A DNA stretch of 64,000 nucleotides from Sphingobium cloacae (GTDB lineage: Bacteria > Pseudomonadota > Alphaproteobacteria > Sphingomonadales > Sphingomonadaceae). The stretch is taken from NCBI RefSeq assembly GCF_002355855.1, contig NZ_AP017655.1, positions 3,537,001-3,601,000 of the forward strand. Direction: 5' to 3'. The number at the start of each line of letters is the position of its first letter. The stretch's first letter is position 1. The position numbers and the translations under genes were made by a program. Below the pieces are notes generated by a model. It was not told the DNA's origin. It ran no database searches and was given only the letters and a program-made list of their open reading frames with translations. Below are positions 52,386 to 62,305 of this stretch, in pieces.

Positions 52386-53714
52386 TCAGGGATGAACGGT
52401 GGGAGCGACCTTCACCGGCGGGGGAGGGGCGATCTTCACCGTCTCGAACCGCTCCTTGCGCCTGACGCCTTCAAGGCCGCCGGCGGCCTCCGCCCTGGCC
52501 GGGGCCACCGGCACGCGCTGCACCATGCATTCGGCCGCATTGGCGCGCGGCGACTGCGCGCAGTTCCACCGCGCCCGCTGCAACCCCGTGGCGGCATTGT
52601 GGATATAGGCGAAGGTCATGCTTTCCATCTGGTCGCCCGTCAGCGGAAGGGCACTGGGACCAGTCCCCGCGCGCCAGCCCATGATCCGGCATTCCGGTCG
52701 CCCGGCGCAGAAAGTCCGCGCCATGGCGGGCCAGCTGTCCGGCGCGCTGTCCCGCGCCATTTCGACCAATATGCTCCTGCCGCCCGGCGCGACCAGCACC
52801 ACCCTGATACCCGGCATCCCCTTGTCGTCTATCGCCTGCTGCGGTTGCGCGGCGAGTTCCGCCACCGTCCCGCCCGCGAGCTGAAGGGGCGGCGCGCTTG
52901 CCAGCTCCTCTCCCGTCCCGCCCCGGTGCGCGGTGGACAGGCGGGCGATCCGGGCGATCAGGGGTTCTCCCGTTTCGCCCGGCTTGCGAAAGGCGGGCGG
53001 CGTGCCCCACCATCCCTTCCAACGGAAGAACAGATGCGTGCCCACCGCCGTCACCTTGTCCAGGCTGCCGCTCCAATAGGGCACCACCCAGTCGGTATGA
53101 TAGTGGGTGGCATAGCCCACCGGCTTGAACACCTGGCCCGCCAGCGCCCGTTTCGCGATCTCCCGCGCCCGTTCCCATGCCGCCGGGCTATAGGTGCGGG
53201 CGAGCGCCCCGTCGCAGGTGAAGGTGAACTGGCATCCCGTCGCCCGTTCCTGACCCTGAAAGACGACGCCGCAGACGGTCTTGGGGAAGGCGGGATGCCG
53301 CACCCGGTTGAGCACCACCTGCGCGACCGCCCGTTCGCCCACCGCATCGTTGCCCGCCTCATAAAGCTGCGCGGCGGCAAGGCAGTCCGTCGCCCGCGCC
53401 AGATCGTCTTGCGATCCTTGAAAGACGAAGGGCCGCGCCGCCGGATTGGGCGCGCGGGAAAAGGGCACGGCGGCATTGAGCGCCCGCGCCTGACCCGCGT
53501 CGAGGTCGTAGATTTCCACCGGCTCGACCGGCGGGGGAGGGCTGGGGGGCCGGATCGCCTGGCCCGCAGGCGCGGCGGCGGCCGGGCGCGGGGCCGCCGG
53601 AAGCCGTTCCCGCGCTTCCCAGTTCGCGACCGCCACCGGCAGGCCGACGAACAGCATGAACCAGAGGAGCCACATCGCGGGATGCGGCTCCTGGCGATGG
53701 AGGTTTTCCGTCAT
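52386..53714 (-). CDS. SleB-type cell wall hydrolase
   Basis: A 442-residue protein anchored by one N-terminal helix (about residues 13-31, WLLWFMLFVGLPVAVANW), then a Pro/Ala linker and a Hydrolase_2/SleB domain (about 105-220). The domain contains CLAAAQLYEAGNDAVGERAV, with the likely catalytic Glu, then VVLNRVRHPAFPKTVCGVVFQG and CQFTFTCDG. It is expected to cleave peptidoglycan glycan strands in the periplasm as a lytic transglycosylase. The remaining 200 residues are an unrecognised C-terminal domain with two cysteine pairs. It lies upstream of rpoB on the same strand. Confidence 0.85.
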   Translation of the reverse strand: MTENLHRQEPHPAMWLLWFMLFVGLPVAVANWEARERLPAAPRPAAAAPAGQAIRPPSPPPPVEPVEIYDLDAGQARALNAAVPFSRAPNPAARPFVFQGSQDDLARATDCLAAAQLYEAGNDAVGERAVAQVVLNRVRHPAFPKTVCGVVFQGQERATGCQFTFTCDGALARTYSPAAWERAREIAKRALAGQVFKPVGYATHYHTDWVVPYWSGSLDKVTAVGTHLFFRWKGWWGTPPAFRKPGETGEPLIARIARLSTAHRGGTGEELASAPPLQLAGGTVAELAAQPQQAIDDKGMPGIRVVLVAPGGRSILVEMARDSAPDSWPAMARTFCAGRPECRIMGWRAGTGPSALPLTGDQMESMTFAYIHNAATGLQRARWNCAQSPRANAAECMVQRVPVAPARAEAAGGLEGVRRKERFETVKIAPPPPVKVAPTVHP

Positions 53715-53731
53715 GCCGCTACCGGCTGCTC

Positions 53732-54649
53732 TTATTCCGGCAGGAAGTCGGGGACGGACAGATAGCGTTCGCCGGTGTCATAGTTGAAGCCCAGAACGCG
53801 GCTCCCGGCGGGCAGTTCCTTGATCTTCTGCGCAATCGCCGCCAGCGTCGCGCCGGAGGAGATGCCCACCAGCATCCCTTCCTCGCTCGCCGCGCGGCGG
53901 GCATAGTCCTTGGCGTCGGCGGGATCGACCTGGATCACGCCGTCCAGAAGCTGCGTGTGCAGGTTCGCCGGGATGAAGCCCGCGCCGATGCCCTGGATGG
54001 AGTGCGGCCCCGGCTGCCCGCCGCTGATGACGGGGGAGAGGGTGGGCTCGACCGCATAGACCTTGAGGTCGGGCCACAGCTTCTTGAGCACCTCGGCCAC
54101 GCCCGTGATATGCCCGCCGGTGCCCACGCCGGTGACGATGGCGTCGATCGGCGTGTCGGCGAAGTCGTTCGCGATCTCCTGCGCGGTGGTGCGGACATGC
54201 ACGTCGATATTGGCGGGGTTCTCGAACTGCTGGGGCATCCACGCGCCCGGCGTCTGGTCGATCAGCTCCAGCGCGCGTTCGATGGCGCCCTTCATCCCCT
54301 TCTCGCGCGGGGTCAGGTCGAAGCTGGCGCCATAGGCGAGCATCAGCCGCCGCCGCTCGATCGACATGCTTTCGGGCATGACGAGGATCAGCTTGTAGCC
54401 CTTGACCGCCGCGACCATGGCCAGGCCGACGCCGGTATTGCCCGACGTGGGCTCGATGATGGTGCCGCCGGGCTTCAGTTCGCCCGACGCCTCCGCCGCC
54501 TCGATCATGGCGAGGGCGATGCGGTCCTTGATCGACCCGGCGGGGTTGGCGCGTTCCGACTTGATCCACACCTCCGCGTCGCCGAACAGCTTGTTGACGC
54601 GGATATGCGGCGTGTTGCCGATGGTTTCGAGGATATTCGCAGCTTTCAT
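53732..54649 (-). CDS. cysK: Cysteine synthase A
   Basis: PLP enzyme making cysteine from O-acetylserine and sulfide. The 305-residue protein has the Schiff-base lysine Lys41 in NPAGSIKDR, the substrate loop [11 protein letters not shown], the phosphate-binding GTGGHITG and the C-terminal [10 protein letters not shown]. The length is normal. Its start overlaps the end of the MFS gene by four bases, so they are coupled; the pairing suggests the transporter may export cysteine or a related metabolite, which is speculation. Confidence 0.95.
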   Translation of the reverse strand: MKAANILETIGNTPHIRVNKLFGDAEVWIKSERANPAGSIKDRIALAMIEAAEASGELKPGGTIIEPTSGNTGVGLAMVAAVKGYKLILVMPESMSIERRRLMLAYGASFDLTPREKGMKGAIERALELIDQTPGAWMPQQFENPANIDVHVRTTAQEIANDFADTPIDAIVTGVGTGGHITGVAEVLKKLWPDLKVYAVEPTLSPVISGGQPGPHSIQGIGAGFIPANLHTQLLDGVIQVDPADAKDYARRAASEEGMLVGISSGATLAAIAQKIKELPAGSRVLGFNYDTGERYLSVPDFLPE

Positions 54650-55950
54650 GAGGACTTCTCCTGGCTGATGTCCGCCTCCCTTATGTCGGGTGGGTCGAAT
54701 GTGCGTGCAAGGCGCAGTTCGGGAAAGAGCCGCGCCCAGGCAAGGGTGATGACGATAGCGCCGATTCCGCCGCCGATCACGGCCGCAATCGGCCCGACCA
54801 GCGCGGCGAGGAAACCGGACTCCGCTTCCCCCAGTTCGTTGGAGGCGGAGATGGTGAGTTGCGACAGGCTCGACACGCGGCCGCGCATGGCGTCGGGCGT
54901 GTGAAGCTGGATCAGCGATTGCCGGACATAGACCGATATCATGTCCACGCTGCCCAGCCCGATCAGGGCGGCGATCCCCACCTCCATCGCGATGCTGCGC
55001 GGCATGAAGGCGGTGCAGCCGAAGAGGATGGTGGCAAGCCCGAACAGGATCACCGATCCCAGCATTTTCAGGCCCACTTCCTTCTTCATCGGCCGGAAGG
55101 AGAAGTATAGCGCCGTGATGCCCGCGCCGATACCGGGCGCCGCGGCCAGATGGCCCAGTCCCTTCGATCCCACATGCAGGATGTCGCGCGCATAGATCGG
55201 CAGCAGCGCGGTCGCGCCTGCCAGCAGCACCGCGAACAGGTCCAGCGTGATCGTGGCCAGCACCAGCCGGTTGGTGCGGACATAGGCGAAACCGTCGACC
55301 ATTTGCCGGATCGGATGGCGCGTGGTGTCGCGCGGCGGCTGCGGCACCGGCCCGATCAGCATCATGCACACGAGCGCGACGGCGAACAGCGCCGCCGCCA
55401 GCGCATAGGCGCCCCACGGCTCCATCGCATAGGCATAGCCGCCCAGGGCCGGCCCCGCGATCATGCCGGTCTGCCAGACCACGCTGGAAATGGCGATGGC
55501 GTTGGGCAGGACTTCGCGCGGCACCAGATTGGGGGCTAGCGCGCTATAGGCCGGGCCGTTGAAGGCGCGCGCGATGCCGACGACGGCGGCGATGCTGAAG
55601 ATCAGCGGCAGGCTGACCCACCCCTCCCATGTCGCGACCGCCAGCAGCCCGGCGGAAAGCGCCAGCAGCAACAGGGTGATCCGCACGATCATGCGCCGGT
55701 CGAAATGATCGGCGACCCATCCGCTCACCGGCGTCAGGAAGAACAGCGGCACGAACTGGGCGAGCCCGATCAACCCCAGTTGCGCCGCCGCGCCCGATGT
55801 GCTCATCGTCTCGCGCGCGACATTATAGGCCTGCCATCCCAGCACGATCATCATGCTGTACTGGGCCAGCACCGCCGCGAAACGGCCCGCCAGATACGCA
55901 CGGAAATCGCGAAAGCGCAGCGGATGCCGGGACGGGGCGGGGGACGTCAT
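54646..55950 (-). CDS. MFS transporter of the EntS (MFS_3) type
   Basis: A 434-residue permease with 12 predicted membrane helices. The N-terminus [20 protein letters not shown] and the loop [22 protein letters not shown] (MFS motif A-like) match the enterobactin-exporter subfamily; later parts include [22 protein letters not shown] and the second-half loop [15 protein letters not shown]. It probably exports a small molecule, identity unknown. It forms a two-gene operon with cysK. Confidence 0.88.
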   Translation of the reverse strand: MTSPAPSRHPLRFRDFRAYLAGRFAAVLAQYSMMIVLGWQAYNVARETMSTSGAAAQLGLIGLAQFVPLFFLTPVSGWVADHFDRRMIVRITLLLLALSAGLLAVATWEGWVSLPLIFSIAAVVGIARAFNGPAYSALAPNLVPREVLPNAIAISSVVWQTGMIAGPALGGYAYAMEPWGAYALAAALFAVALVCMMLIGPVPQPPRDTTRHPIRQMVDGFAYVRTNRLVLATITLDLFAVLLAGATALLPIYARDILHVGSKGLGHLAAAPGIGAGITALYFSFRPMKKEVGLKMLGSVILFGLATILFGCTAFMPRSIAMEVGIAALIGLGSVDMISVYVRQSLIQLHTPDAMRGRVSSLSQLTISASNELGEAESGFLAALVGPIAAVIGGGIGAIVITLAWARLFPELRLARTFDPPDIREADISQEKSS

Positions 55951-56093
55951 GCGCTCTCCTTAGCCGGGCTGCGTTGCAAACGGCAACCATAGCGCGCGCA
56001 AAGGCAGGCAGTTATTCTTGCCGCTTCCATGCTCCGGCTATGGCGCCGGCGAAAACCGCCCGCACAGCGCGCCGCCGAGCGGTCCGGCGAGGC

Positions 56094-56227
56094 GGTTTTG
56101 GGTGGATAGCGGACGGTCTGCTTTCCTGACTCCGTTCGCCCTGAGCAAAGTCGAAGGGCACGGCCGACCGTAGGGAGGCCACTTCGCTCCGCTGAGTGGA
56201 GGGCTTCGACAAGCTCAGCCCGAACGG
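56094..56227. repeat. Two dispersed intergenic repeats side by side
   Basis: The first (56094-56126), GGTTTTGGGTGGATAGCGG then ACGGTCTGCTTTCC, nearly matches 10531-10562. The second (56132-56227) is the palindromic element also seen at 16781: arms CCGTTCGCCCTGAGCAAAG-TCGAAGGGC and GGGCTTCGACAAGCTCAGCCCGAACGG with a 40-base centre. They fill most of the 374-base gap between the MFS gene and the 137-aa gene; I see nothing else there. Confidence 0.8.
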
Positions 56228-56324
56228 GGTGAAGGAACGGCAACAACTGCCCGATTTTGACCCCTTGGCCGAACCCAGCCTCTTCGCCCGGCCCGAACGG
56301 AGGAAGGGACGATCCTCCAGGCCG

Positions 56325-56738
56325 CTATTCCCCGCGCCGCAACAGGATGCCGGTCACCGAACCGTTGCGTACCGAGCAGACGAACGGGACGGAATCGGAC
56401 GTAGACCCCACCATGCCTTCCACTTCCCAGCCGGTCGACATGGTGCTTGCGCTGGGCGTGCCGAGTATCCGCGCGCCCATGCCCGCTTGCGCGAGTGCCT
56501 TTTCCGAACAGGCGTCGCGCGCGGCCCCCGCCGTCGCGATGGAGCCATAGCCGCCGGGCGAGGCATAGGGCTGGCGTTTCGCCTCCCGCTCCGCCTGCCG
56601 GTCGGCGGCCACGTCGCTCAGGATCGCGGCGTCCACGGCGCGGTGCAGGTCGCCATGGCTTTGCGCGAAGGCGCCCGGACCGGCCATCAGCCCGACTGTC
56701 AAAGCCGTTATCGTGAAAATCCCGCGCCGTGCCGACAT
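56325..56738 (-). CDS. Small exported hypothetical protein, 137 aa
   Basis: Unrecognised. It has a signal peptide (residues 1-25, ending GAFAQ), then a charged helical stretch (DLHRAVDAAILSDVAADRQAEREAKRQ) and a small domain with two cysteines (RDACSEKALAQAG and PFVCSVRNGSVTG), which could form a disulfide. The final part (FVCSVRNGSVTGILLRR) looks like a beta-strand end. It is probably periplasmic. It lies between a repeat region and the HerA-like ATPase gene on the same strand. Confidence 0.68.
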   Translation of the reverse strand: MSARRGIFTITALTVGLMAGPGAFAQSHGDLHRAVDAAILSDVAADRQAEREAKRQPYASPGGYGSIATAGAARDACSEKALAQAGMGARILGTPSASTMSTGWEVEGMVGSTSDSVPFVCSVRNGSVTGILLRRGE

Positions 56739-56818
56739 GCTGCCGTCCTCCCTGTCTGAACCATTATGATACCGTCATCATCGGCGCGGGGGAAGGGACC
56801 ATTCGCCGCCATGGGCAG

Positions 56819-58447
56819 CTATTTGAAGAGTCCCCCCAATATGCCCCGCACCAGCTTGCCCGCGATGCCGCCGGACGATTTGCGGCTCGACCCGCCGAAG
56901 ACGGCGCGGCCCAGTTCATTGGCGACCTGCCGCCCGACCGAGGAAGCGGCGGAGCGGGTGGCGGACTGTACCGCCTTGTCGAGCGCGGACGGCTTGGCCG
57001 CTTCCCGCGCGGCGGCGGCGTCCCGGCGCGCCTGCTCCTTCAACTCCTGCTCGCGCTGCTTCGCCTCGACCTTGGCCTGCGCGGCGGCGGCCTTGTCGGC
57101 TTCCGCCTGCGCCTTGGCCGCTTCGGCGGCGGCGGCCGCCGCCTGTCCGCGCGCGGCGAGGATTTCCTGCGCCGATTCCCGATTGACCGCCGTGTCATAT
57201 TTGCCGGTACAGGGCGAGATGGACTGGATGATCGCCCGTTCCTTGGCATCCACCGGACCCAGCCGAGAGCGGGGCGGGGCGATCAAGGTGCGCTGCACGA
57301 TGCCGGGCGACCCATCCTCCTGAAGCAGCGAGACCAGCGCCTCGCCCACCTTCAGTTCCGTGATGGCGGTTTCGACGTTTAGGTCGGGATTGATGCGGAA
57401 GGTGTCCGCCGCCGCCTTGATCGCCTTCTGGTCGCGCGGCGTGAAGGCGCGCAACGCATGCTGCACCCGGTTGCCAAGCTGTCCCGCCACCGCTTCGGGA
57501 ATGTCGATGGGGTTCTGCGTCACGAAATAGACGCCCACGCCCTTGGATCGGATCAGGCGCACGACCTGCTCGATCTTGTCCTCCAGGGCGGGGGGCACGT
57601 CGTCGAACAGCAGATGCGCCTCGTCGAAGAAGAAGACCAGCACCGGCTTGTCCGGATCGCCCACTTCGGGAAGCGTCTCGAACAGTTCGGACAGCAGCCA
57701 CAGCAGGAAAGTCGCATAGAGCTTCGGGCTCTGCATCAGCCTGTCGGCGGCCAGGATGTTGATATAGCCCCGGCCCTTGTCGTCCACCTTCAGGAAGTCG
57801 TGGATGTCGAGCGCAGGCTCGCCGAAGAAATGCGCGCCGCCCTGGCTTTCCAGCTGGAGCAATTGCCGCTGGATCGCCCCCACGCTGGCCTTGGTGACAT
57901 TGCCGTAGCGGGCCGACAGGCTGTCCGCATTCTCCGCGCAATAGGCGAGCATGGATTGCAGGTCGCCCAGATCGAGCAGCAGCAGCCCTTCCTCATCGGC
58001 ATATTTGAAGGCGATGGACAGCACGCCTTCCTGCGTGTCGTTGAGGCCCATCAGGCGGGAAAGCAGCAGCGGCCCCATCTCGCTGACGGTGGTGCGGATC
58101 GGATGGCCCTGCTCGCCATAGAGATCCCAGAAGATCGCCGGATTGTCGGCATAGCTGTAATTTTCGAGGCCGATTTCCCTGGCCCGCTCGACCAGCTTGT
58201 CCGCATTCTTCGCGGTGGGCGATCCGGCCATGGAGATGCCCGACAGGTCGCCCTTCACGTCGGAAAGGAACACCGGCACGCCCAGCGCCGAAAAGCTTTC
58301 CGCTATGCCCTGCAACGTCACCGTCTTGCCCGTGCCGGTCGCCCCGGCGATCAGGCCGTGGCGGTTGGCCCGCCGCAGATTCAGATATTGGGGCAAGCCG
58401 CCGTCCTTTTCCGGCGCGCCCAATCCGATGAAAATGCCGTCGCTCAT
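56819..58447 (-). CDS. HerA-like ATPase of the DUF853 (YjgR) family
   Basis: A 542-residue RecA-fold ATPase. Walker A is [10 protein letters not shown] (about 35-44), the Walker B region is [15 protein letters not shown], and arginine-finger-like [30 protein letters not shown] follows. Residues 420-485 are an Ala/Lys/Glu-rich coiled-coil ([19 protein letters not shown]). The conserved C-terminus is [13 protein letters not shown]. The family is common and single-copy in proteobacteria; its role is unknown. No NurA-like nuclease or defence gene is nearby. Confidence 0.88.
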   Translation of the reverse strand: MSDGIFIGLGAPEKDGGLPQYLNLRRANRHGLIAGATGTGKTVTLQGIAESFSALGVPVFLSDVKGDLSGISMAGSPTAKNADKLVERAREIGLENYSYADNPAIFWDLYGEQGHPIRTTVSEMGPLLLSRLMGLNDTQEGVLSIAFKYADEEGLLLLDLGDLQSMLAYCAENADSLSARYGNVTKASVGAIQRQLLQLESQGGAHFFGEPALDIHDFLKVDDKGRGYINILAADRLMQSPKLYATFLLWLLSELFETLPEVGDPDKPVLVFFFDEAHLLFDDVPPALEDKIEQVVRLIRSKGVGVYFVTQNPIDIPEAVAGQLGNRVQHALRAFTPRDQKAIKAAADTFRINPDLNVETAITELKVGEALVSLLQEDGSPGIVQRTLIAPPRSRLGPVDAKERAIIQSISPCTGKYDTAVNRESAQEILAARGQAAAAAAEAAKAQAEADKAAAAQAKVEAKQREQELKEQARRDAAAAREAAKPSALDKAVQSATRSAASSVGRQVANELGRAVFGGSSRKSSGGIAGKLVRGILGGLFK

Positions 58448-58471
58448 TGCCCCATGCTCCTACAAAAGCAT

Positions 58472-58524
58472 TGGGCCGCGCTTATCGGTCAGTCCGCAAC
58501 AGACCTCCCGATAAGCGCGGCCCA
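58472..58524 (-). terminator. Perfect 17-bp inverted repeat after degP
   Basis: TGGGCCGCGCTTATCGG and its exact complement flank a 19-base loop, between the end of degP and the start of the HerA-like gene. On the reverse strand it is followed by AATGCTTTTG. It most likely ends the degP transcript; its length is greater than most terminators in the window. Confidence 0.65.
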
Positions 58525-58550
58525 TCATGATCCGCTTATCCTATCCCGCC

Positions 58551-60086
58551 TTATTTGTCGCGCAACCGCACCGGCAGGAAGATCGGCGGCTGTCCGCGCC
58601 GCAATACCTGCAACAGGATCGCGGCCCGGCCCTGCGACGATACCTGCTTCACCGCCGCGTCCAGTTCGGCCTGGCTGGCGACCGGGCGGTTATTGGCGCT
58701 GATGATGACATCCCCGCGGCGCAGGCCCTTCGCGCCCGCATCGGTGGAGGCGTCGACCGCCGTGATGGCGATGCCGCGCGTATCGGCCGGAATGCCAAGC
58801 TGGCGGATGATGCCGGGGGTCAGCGGGATGGCGGAGATGCCGAGCGACTTCTGCGCCGCCTGTCCGTTGTCGGGCTGGCTGTTCTGCTGGCCCAGTTCGT
58901 CATCGTCCTGCGGCGCGAAGCTGTTGAGCTGGTCCTCGGGTGGCCGCTCACCGACGATGGCGGTCACATTCTGCCGCTGGCCGTTGCGGATGATGACGAT
59001 CGGCACGCGCGCGCCGATGGCCTGGTTGGCGACGATGGATGACAGATTCTGGTCCGGCGTCACTTCCTGGCCCGCCACGCTGACGATCACGTCGCCCGCC
59101 TTGATCCCGGCCTTGTCGGCGCCCTTGCCCGGTTCCACGCCCTGCACGAACTCGCCGCGATTCTTGGCGAGACCGAGCGAATCGGCCATGTCCTCGCCCA
59201 GCGGCGTGATCTGGATGCCCAGATAGCCGCGCTTGACCGACTGCCCCTTGCGCAGCGTGTCGACGATGGGGGCTGCCTGTTCCGACGGAATGGCGAAGCC
59301 GATGCCGACATTGCCGCCCGAAGGCGACAGGATCTGGCTGTTGATGCCGATCACATTGCCGTTCATGTCGAACATGGGACCGCCGCTATTGCCCTGGTTG
59401 ATCGACGCGTCGGTCTGGATGAACTTGTCGTAGGTGCCGCCAGTCCCGCGATGCAGGGCGGAGATGATGCCCGCCGTCACCGTGCCCGAAAGGGCGAAGG
59501 GGTTGCCGATCGCCACCACCCAGTCGCCCACGCGGGCGCGGGTGCTGTCGCCGAACTTGACGAAGGGCAGCGCCTTTTTGGCGTCGATCTTCAGCACCGC
59601 GATGTCGGTCGCGGGATCGCGGCCCACCAGCTTCGCGGAATATTCCTCCCGGTTGGTGAGCGTCACCGTGATCGAATCGACGCTCGCGCCTTCCGCGCCC
59701 GCCGACACCACATGGTTGTTGGTGACGATATAGCCGTCGGGCGAGATGATGAAGCCCGAACCCAGCGACTGCGCCTGCCGCGTTTGCGGCTGGCCGCCGC
59801 CGCCGCCCTGCCCGAAACCGAACAGGTCGCCGAAGGGCGTGCCGGCGAAGGGGTTCTGCACCTGCACCCGCTGCTTGGTCGAGATGTTGACCACGGCGGG
59901 TTGCAGTTTTTCCACCATGTCGGCGAGGCTGGCGGGCGCGCCCGCCGGGGCGGCGGCCTGCATCCCTTCATTCTGCGCGGTCTGCGCGCCGACATTGGAG
60001 CTTGAGGTGACGGCGATGGCGGTGCCGCCAAGCAGCAGGGCGCCGGTAATGGCATAAGCGTAACGCACTCGTGACGGTCCTCTCAT
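58551..60086 (-). CDS. degP: Periplasmic serine protease DegP/HtrA (Do family)
   Basis: Protease and chaperone for misfolded envelope proteins. The 511-residue protein has a signal sequence or anchor (about residues 8-28), a trypsin-like domain with the triad His125 (NNHVVSAG), Asp161 (DIAVLKI) and Ser234 (GNSGGPMFD), and two PDZ domains (about 300-385, GYLGIQITPLGEDMAD; and 425-505, AITAVDAS...GLRRGDVIIS). The long glycine- and glutamine-rich loop (about 90-105) is typical of DegP. It follows hflKC on the same strand, the common proteobacterial order. Confidence 0.94.
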   Translation of the reverse strand: MRGPSRVRYAYAITGALLLGGTAIAVTSSSNVGAQTAQNEGMQAAAPAGAPASLADMVEKLQPAVVNISTKQRVQVQNPFAGTPFGDLFGFGQGGGGGQPQTRQAQSLGSGFIISPDGYIVTNNHVVSAGAEGASVDSITVTLTNREEYSAKLVGRDPATDIAVLKIDAKKALPFVKFGDSTRARVGDWVVAIGNPFALSGTVTAGIISALHRGTGGTYDKFIQTDASINQGNSGGPMFDMNGNVIGINSQILSPSGGNVGIGFAIPSEQAAPIVDTLRKGQSVKRGYLGIQITPLGEDMADSLGLAKNRGEFVQGVEPGKGADKAGIKAGDVIVSVAGQEVTPDQNLSSIVANQAIGARVPIVIIRNGQRQNVTAIVGERPPEDQLNSFAPQDDDELGQQNSQPDNGQAAQKSLGISAIPLTPGIIRQLGIPADTRGIAITAVDASTDAGAKGLRRGDVIISANNRPVASQAELDAAVKQVSSQGRAAILLQVLRRGQPPIFLPVRLRDK

Positions 60087-60145
60087 GATCTTCGAGAATG
60101 GAAGGGCGGGACTCTTGGGGAATCCTCGATGCGCCGCCCCGCCTT

Positions 60146-60171
60146 AACCCATATTGAATGGCACTGGTTCC
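60146..60171 (-). promoter_or_regulatory. Possible EcfG-type promoter of degP
   Basis: GGAAC, 17 bases and GGTT on the reverse strand fit the EcfG consensus with one mismatch. It lies in the 94-base gap between hflC and degP, about 60 bases before the degP start. The match is weaker than at the DUF4142 gene. Confidence 0.35.
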
Positions 60172-60180
60172 GTAATGACC

Positions 60181-61026
60181 TCATCGACCCTGGAATTGCC
60201 GCAGGAATTCGTTGTCTCGTGACAGGATCATGTTGGTCTGCCCCTGCCGATCCGTCGCGAAGGTATAGCGGTAGGACTGCATCGCCCGATAGAAATCGTA
60301 GAACTGCGGGTCCTTGCCGAAGCTTTCGGCATAGATGCGCGCCGCATTCGCGTCGGCTTCGGCGCGGATGATCTGCGCCTGCTTGGCGCCCTGCGCGCGG
60401 ATAGTGAGCGCTTCCTGCTCGCGCGCGGTGCGCATCCGGGTAAAGGCGCTTTCCAGCGGCGTGCCGTCGGGCAGGTCGGCGCGCTTGATGCGGACATCGA
60501 CGATCTCCGCGCCATATTGCCGCGCCACGCGGTCCAGCCCCGCCTCGATATTCTGCATCACCTGGCCGCGCTCGGGACTGAGCAGCGCCGCGAAGGGCCG
60601 CTTGCCCAGTTCGTTGCGCAGCGCCGATCCCAGGATCGGGCGCAGCGCGTCGGACACGCGCTCCTCGCTCCCCGCCGCGATATACATGCGCAGCGGATCG
60701 ACGATGCGGTAACGGGCGAAGGCGTCCACCTGCAAGCGGAGCTGGTCGGTCGACAGCACCTGCTGCCGCTCCATCTCGACGGACAGGACGCGCTTGTCGA
60801 TCCACACGATCTGGTCGATGAACGGCCAGCGCAGGATGATGCCCGCCCCGGTCTTGCCGAAGCTTTCGTTGGGCCGGAAACGGTTGATGATCGCCTTGGG
60901 ATCGCCGAAGCGGACGACGACGCCCTGCTTGGTTTCCGGCACGATGGCGACGGTGCTGCCGATTAGCAGCAGCGCCGCGATGACGATCAGCGCGATGGCG
61001 ATGGGGTGGCGTTGGAACGCGGGCAT
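60181..61026 (-). CDS. hflC: HflC, FtsH protease modulator
   Basis: A 281-residue band-7 (SPFH) protein with one N-terminal helix (about residues 8-28). With HflK it forms a large periplasm-facing cage around the FtsH protease. The conserved features are GVVVRFGDPK, LRWPFIDQIVWIDKRV, YGAEIVDVRIKRADLPDG and the basic helix TAREQEALTIRAQGAKQAQI. Its ATG overlaps the hflK stop by one base. Confidence 0.94.
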   Translation of the reverse strand: MPAFQRHPIAIALIVIAALLLIGSTVAIVPETKQGVVVRFGDPKAIINRFRPNESFGKTGAGIILRWPFIDQIVWIDKRVLSVEMERQQVLSTDQLRLQVDAFARYRIVDPLRMYIAAGSEERVSDALRPILGSALRNELGKRPFAALLSPERGQVMQNIEAGLDRVARQYGAEIVDVRIKRADLPDGTPLESAFTRMRTAREQEALTIRAQGAKQAQIIRAEADANAARIYAESFGKDPQFYDFYRAMQSYRYTFATDRQGQTNMILSRDNEFLRQFQGR

Positions 61027-62165
61027 CAGCGGTTCCCCTCGGCCTGCGTCGTGTCGCCCTGCGTCGGCGCGGCGGCCTGCGCCCGTTTCTTCAGTTCCGG
61101 CAAAGGCAGATAGGGGGTGACGTTGCCGCCCTCCACGATCGTCTTGTCGACGTTGGACAGAACGCCCTCCATGGTTTCATAATACATGCGTCGGCGGGTC
61201 ACTTCGGGCGAGAGCCGGTATTGCTCGTACACCTTGTCGAAGGCCGCGGCCTCGCCCTGCGCCTTGGCCGTCACCTGCTGCGCGGCCGCGCGCGCTTCGT
61301 TGAGATAGGTCTGCGCGGTCTGCTGCGCGGCGGACACGGCCTTGAACGCGTCGTTGACGGCGGTCGGCGGATCGGCCTGCTTGATCGCGACGCCCTGCAC
61401 CCGGATGCCGGACTTATAGCCGTCCAGTATCTCCTGCATCCGCAGTTCGACCTGCTGCTCGATCTCCGTGCGCCCCGCGCCCAGCGCATCGTCCAGGCTG
61501 ACGCTGGCGACCACCGAACGCATCGCGCTTTCGGCGACTTCGCGGACGGACGTGTCGGGATCGGCCAGCTGGAACAGATAGAGTTCCGGATTGCGGATGT
61601 TCCAGCGCACCGAATAGGCGAGGTCGATGATGTTCTGGTCGCCCGTCAGCACCAGATTCTCGCTTTCCGCGCTCGCCGATCCGATGTCGATGGTGCGGAT
61701 TTCCTCGACATCGACGGTCTTCACGCTTTCGAACGGCGCGGGCAGCGTCAGGCTGATGCCCGGCGACAGCGTACGGCTATATTTGCCCAGCAGCGTGACG
61801 ACGCCGCGCTCCTGCGGGCCGACGCGATGGAAGCAGGTCAGCGCCAGCCACAGCAGGATCAGGATGCCGATGGCAAGCGGCCAGAGCGCCTTGCCGTTGG
61901 GCCGCTGCGGCAGGTTGCCGAAGCCGCCGCCCCCGCCGCCGCCAAAGCTCTCTCGGCTGCGGCGCAGCAATTCCTCGATCGCGGAGGGGCCTTTCTGCCC
62001 TCCCGATCTGCCCGGCTGCGTCCAGGGATTGCGCGGGCCGCCATCGCCCCCGTCGCCGCCCTTGCCCGGTCCGTCCTTGCCATCCGGCCCGTCGCTTTTC
62101 CCGCCCCATGGCCCCTGAGCCATGCCGCTCGCGATGCCGGGCATCCACCCGAAAATTCTCTTCAT
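61026..62165 (-). CDS. hflK: HflK, FtsH protease modulator
   Basis: A 379-residue partner of HflC. It starts with a Gly/Pro/Asp-rich cytoplasmic tail (about residues 1-90, GKGGDGGDGGPRNPW), then one membrane helix (WPLAIGILILLWLALTCF) and the SPFH domain (VGPQERGVVTLLGKYSRTL, VLTGDQNIIDLAYSVRWNI, NEARAAAQQVTAKAQGEAA). The ATG at 62165 (MKRIFGWMPG) is chosen; an open frame upstream lacks homology. It heads hflK-hflC-degP. Confidence 0.94.
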   Translation of the reverse strand: MKRIFGWMPGIASGMAQGPWGGKSDGPDGKDGPGKGGDGGDGGPRNPWTQPGRSGGQKGPSAIEELLRRSRESFGGGGGGGFGNLPQRPNGKALWPLAIGILILLWLALTCFHRVGPQERGVVTLLGKYSRTLSPGISLTLPAPFESVKTVDVEEIRTIDIGSASAESENLVLTGDQNIIDLAYSVRWNIRNPELYLFQLADPDTSVREVAESAMRSVVASVSLDDALGAGRTEIEQQVELRMQEILDGYKSGIRVQGVAIKQADPPTAVNDAFKAVSAAQQTAQTYLNEARAAAQQVTAKAQGEAAAFDKVYEQYRLSPEVTRRRMYYETMEGVLSNVDKTIVEGGNVTPYLPLPELKKRAQAAAPTQGDTTQAEGNR

Positions 62166-62305
62166 GCCCACTCTATAGGAAGGCTTAGCGACGAAAAACA
62201 GTGCCCTTTGTCGGTTATATTGTTTGAAAGCGTTTCCGGCGAAATCGAAGCCGCCGGGCAAAAGGGCCTTTCCGCCCCCCGTCCAAAGGTTCTAGGACGG
62301 CGGCC

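Noticed and set aside
56819..58447. HerA-like ATPase as part of a defence system
   Set aside because: It belongs to the common DUF853/YjgR family and has no nuclease or other defence partner beside it.
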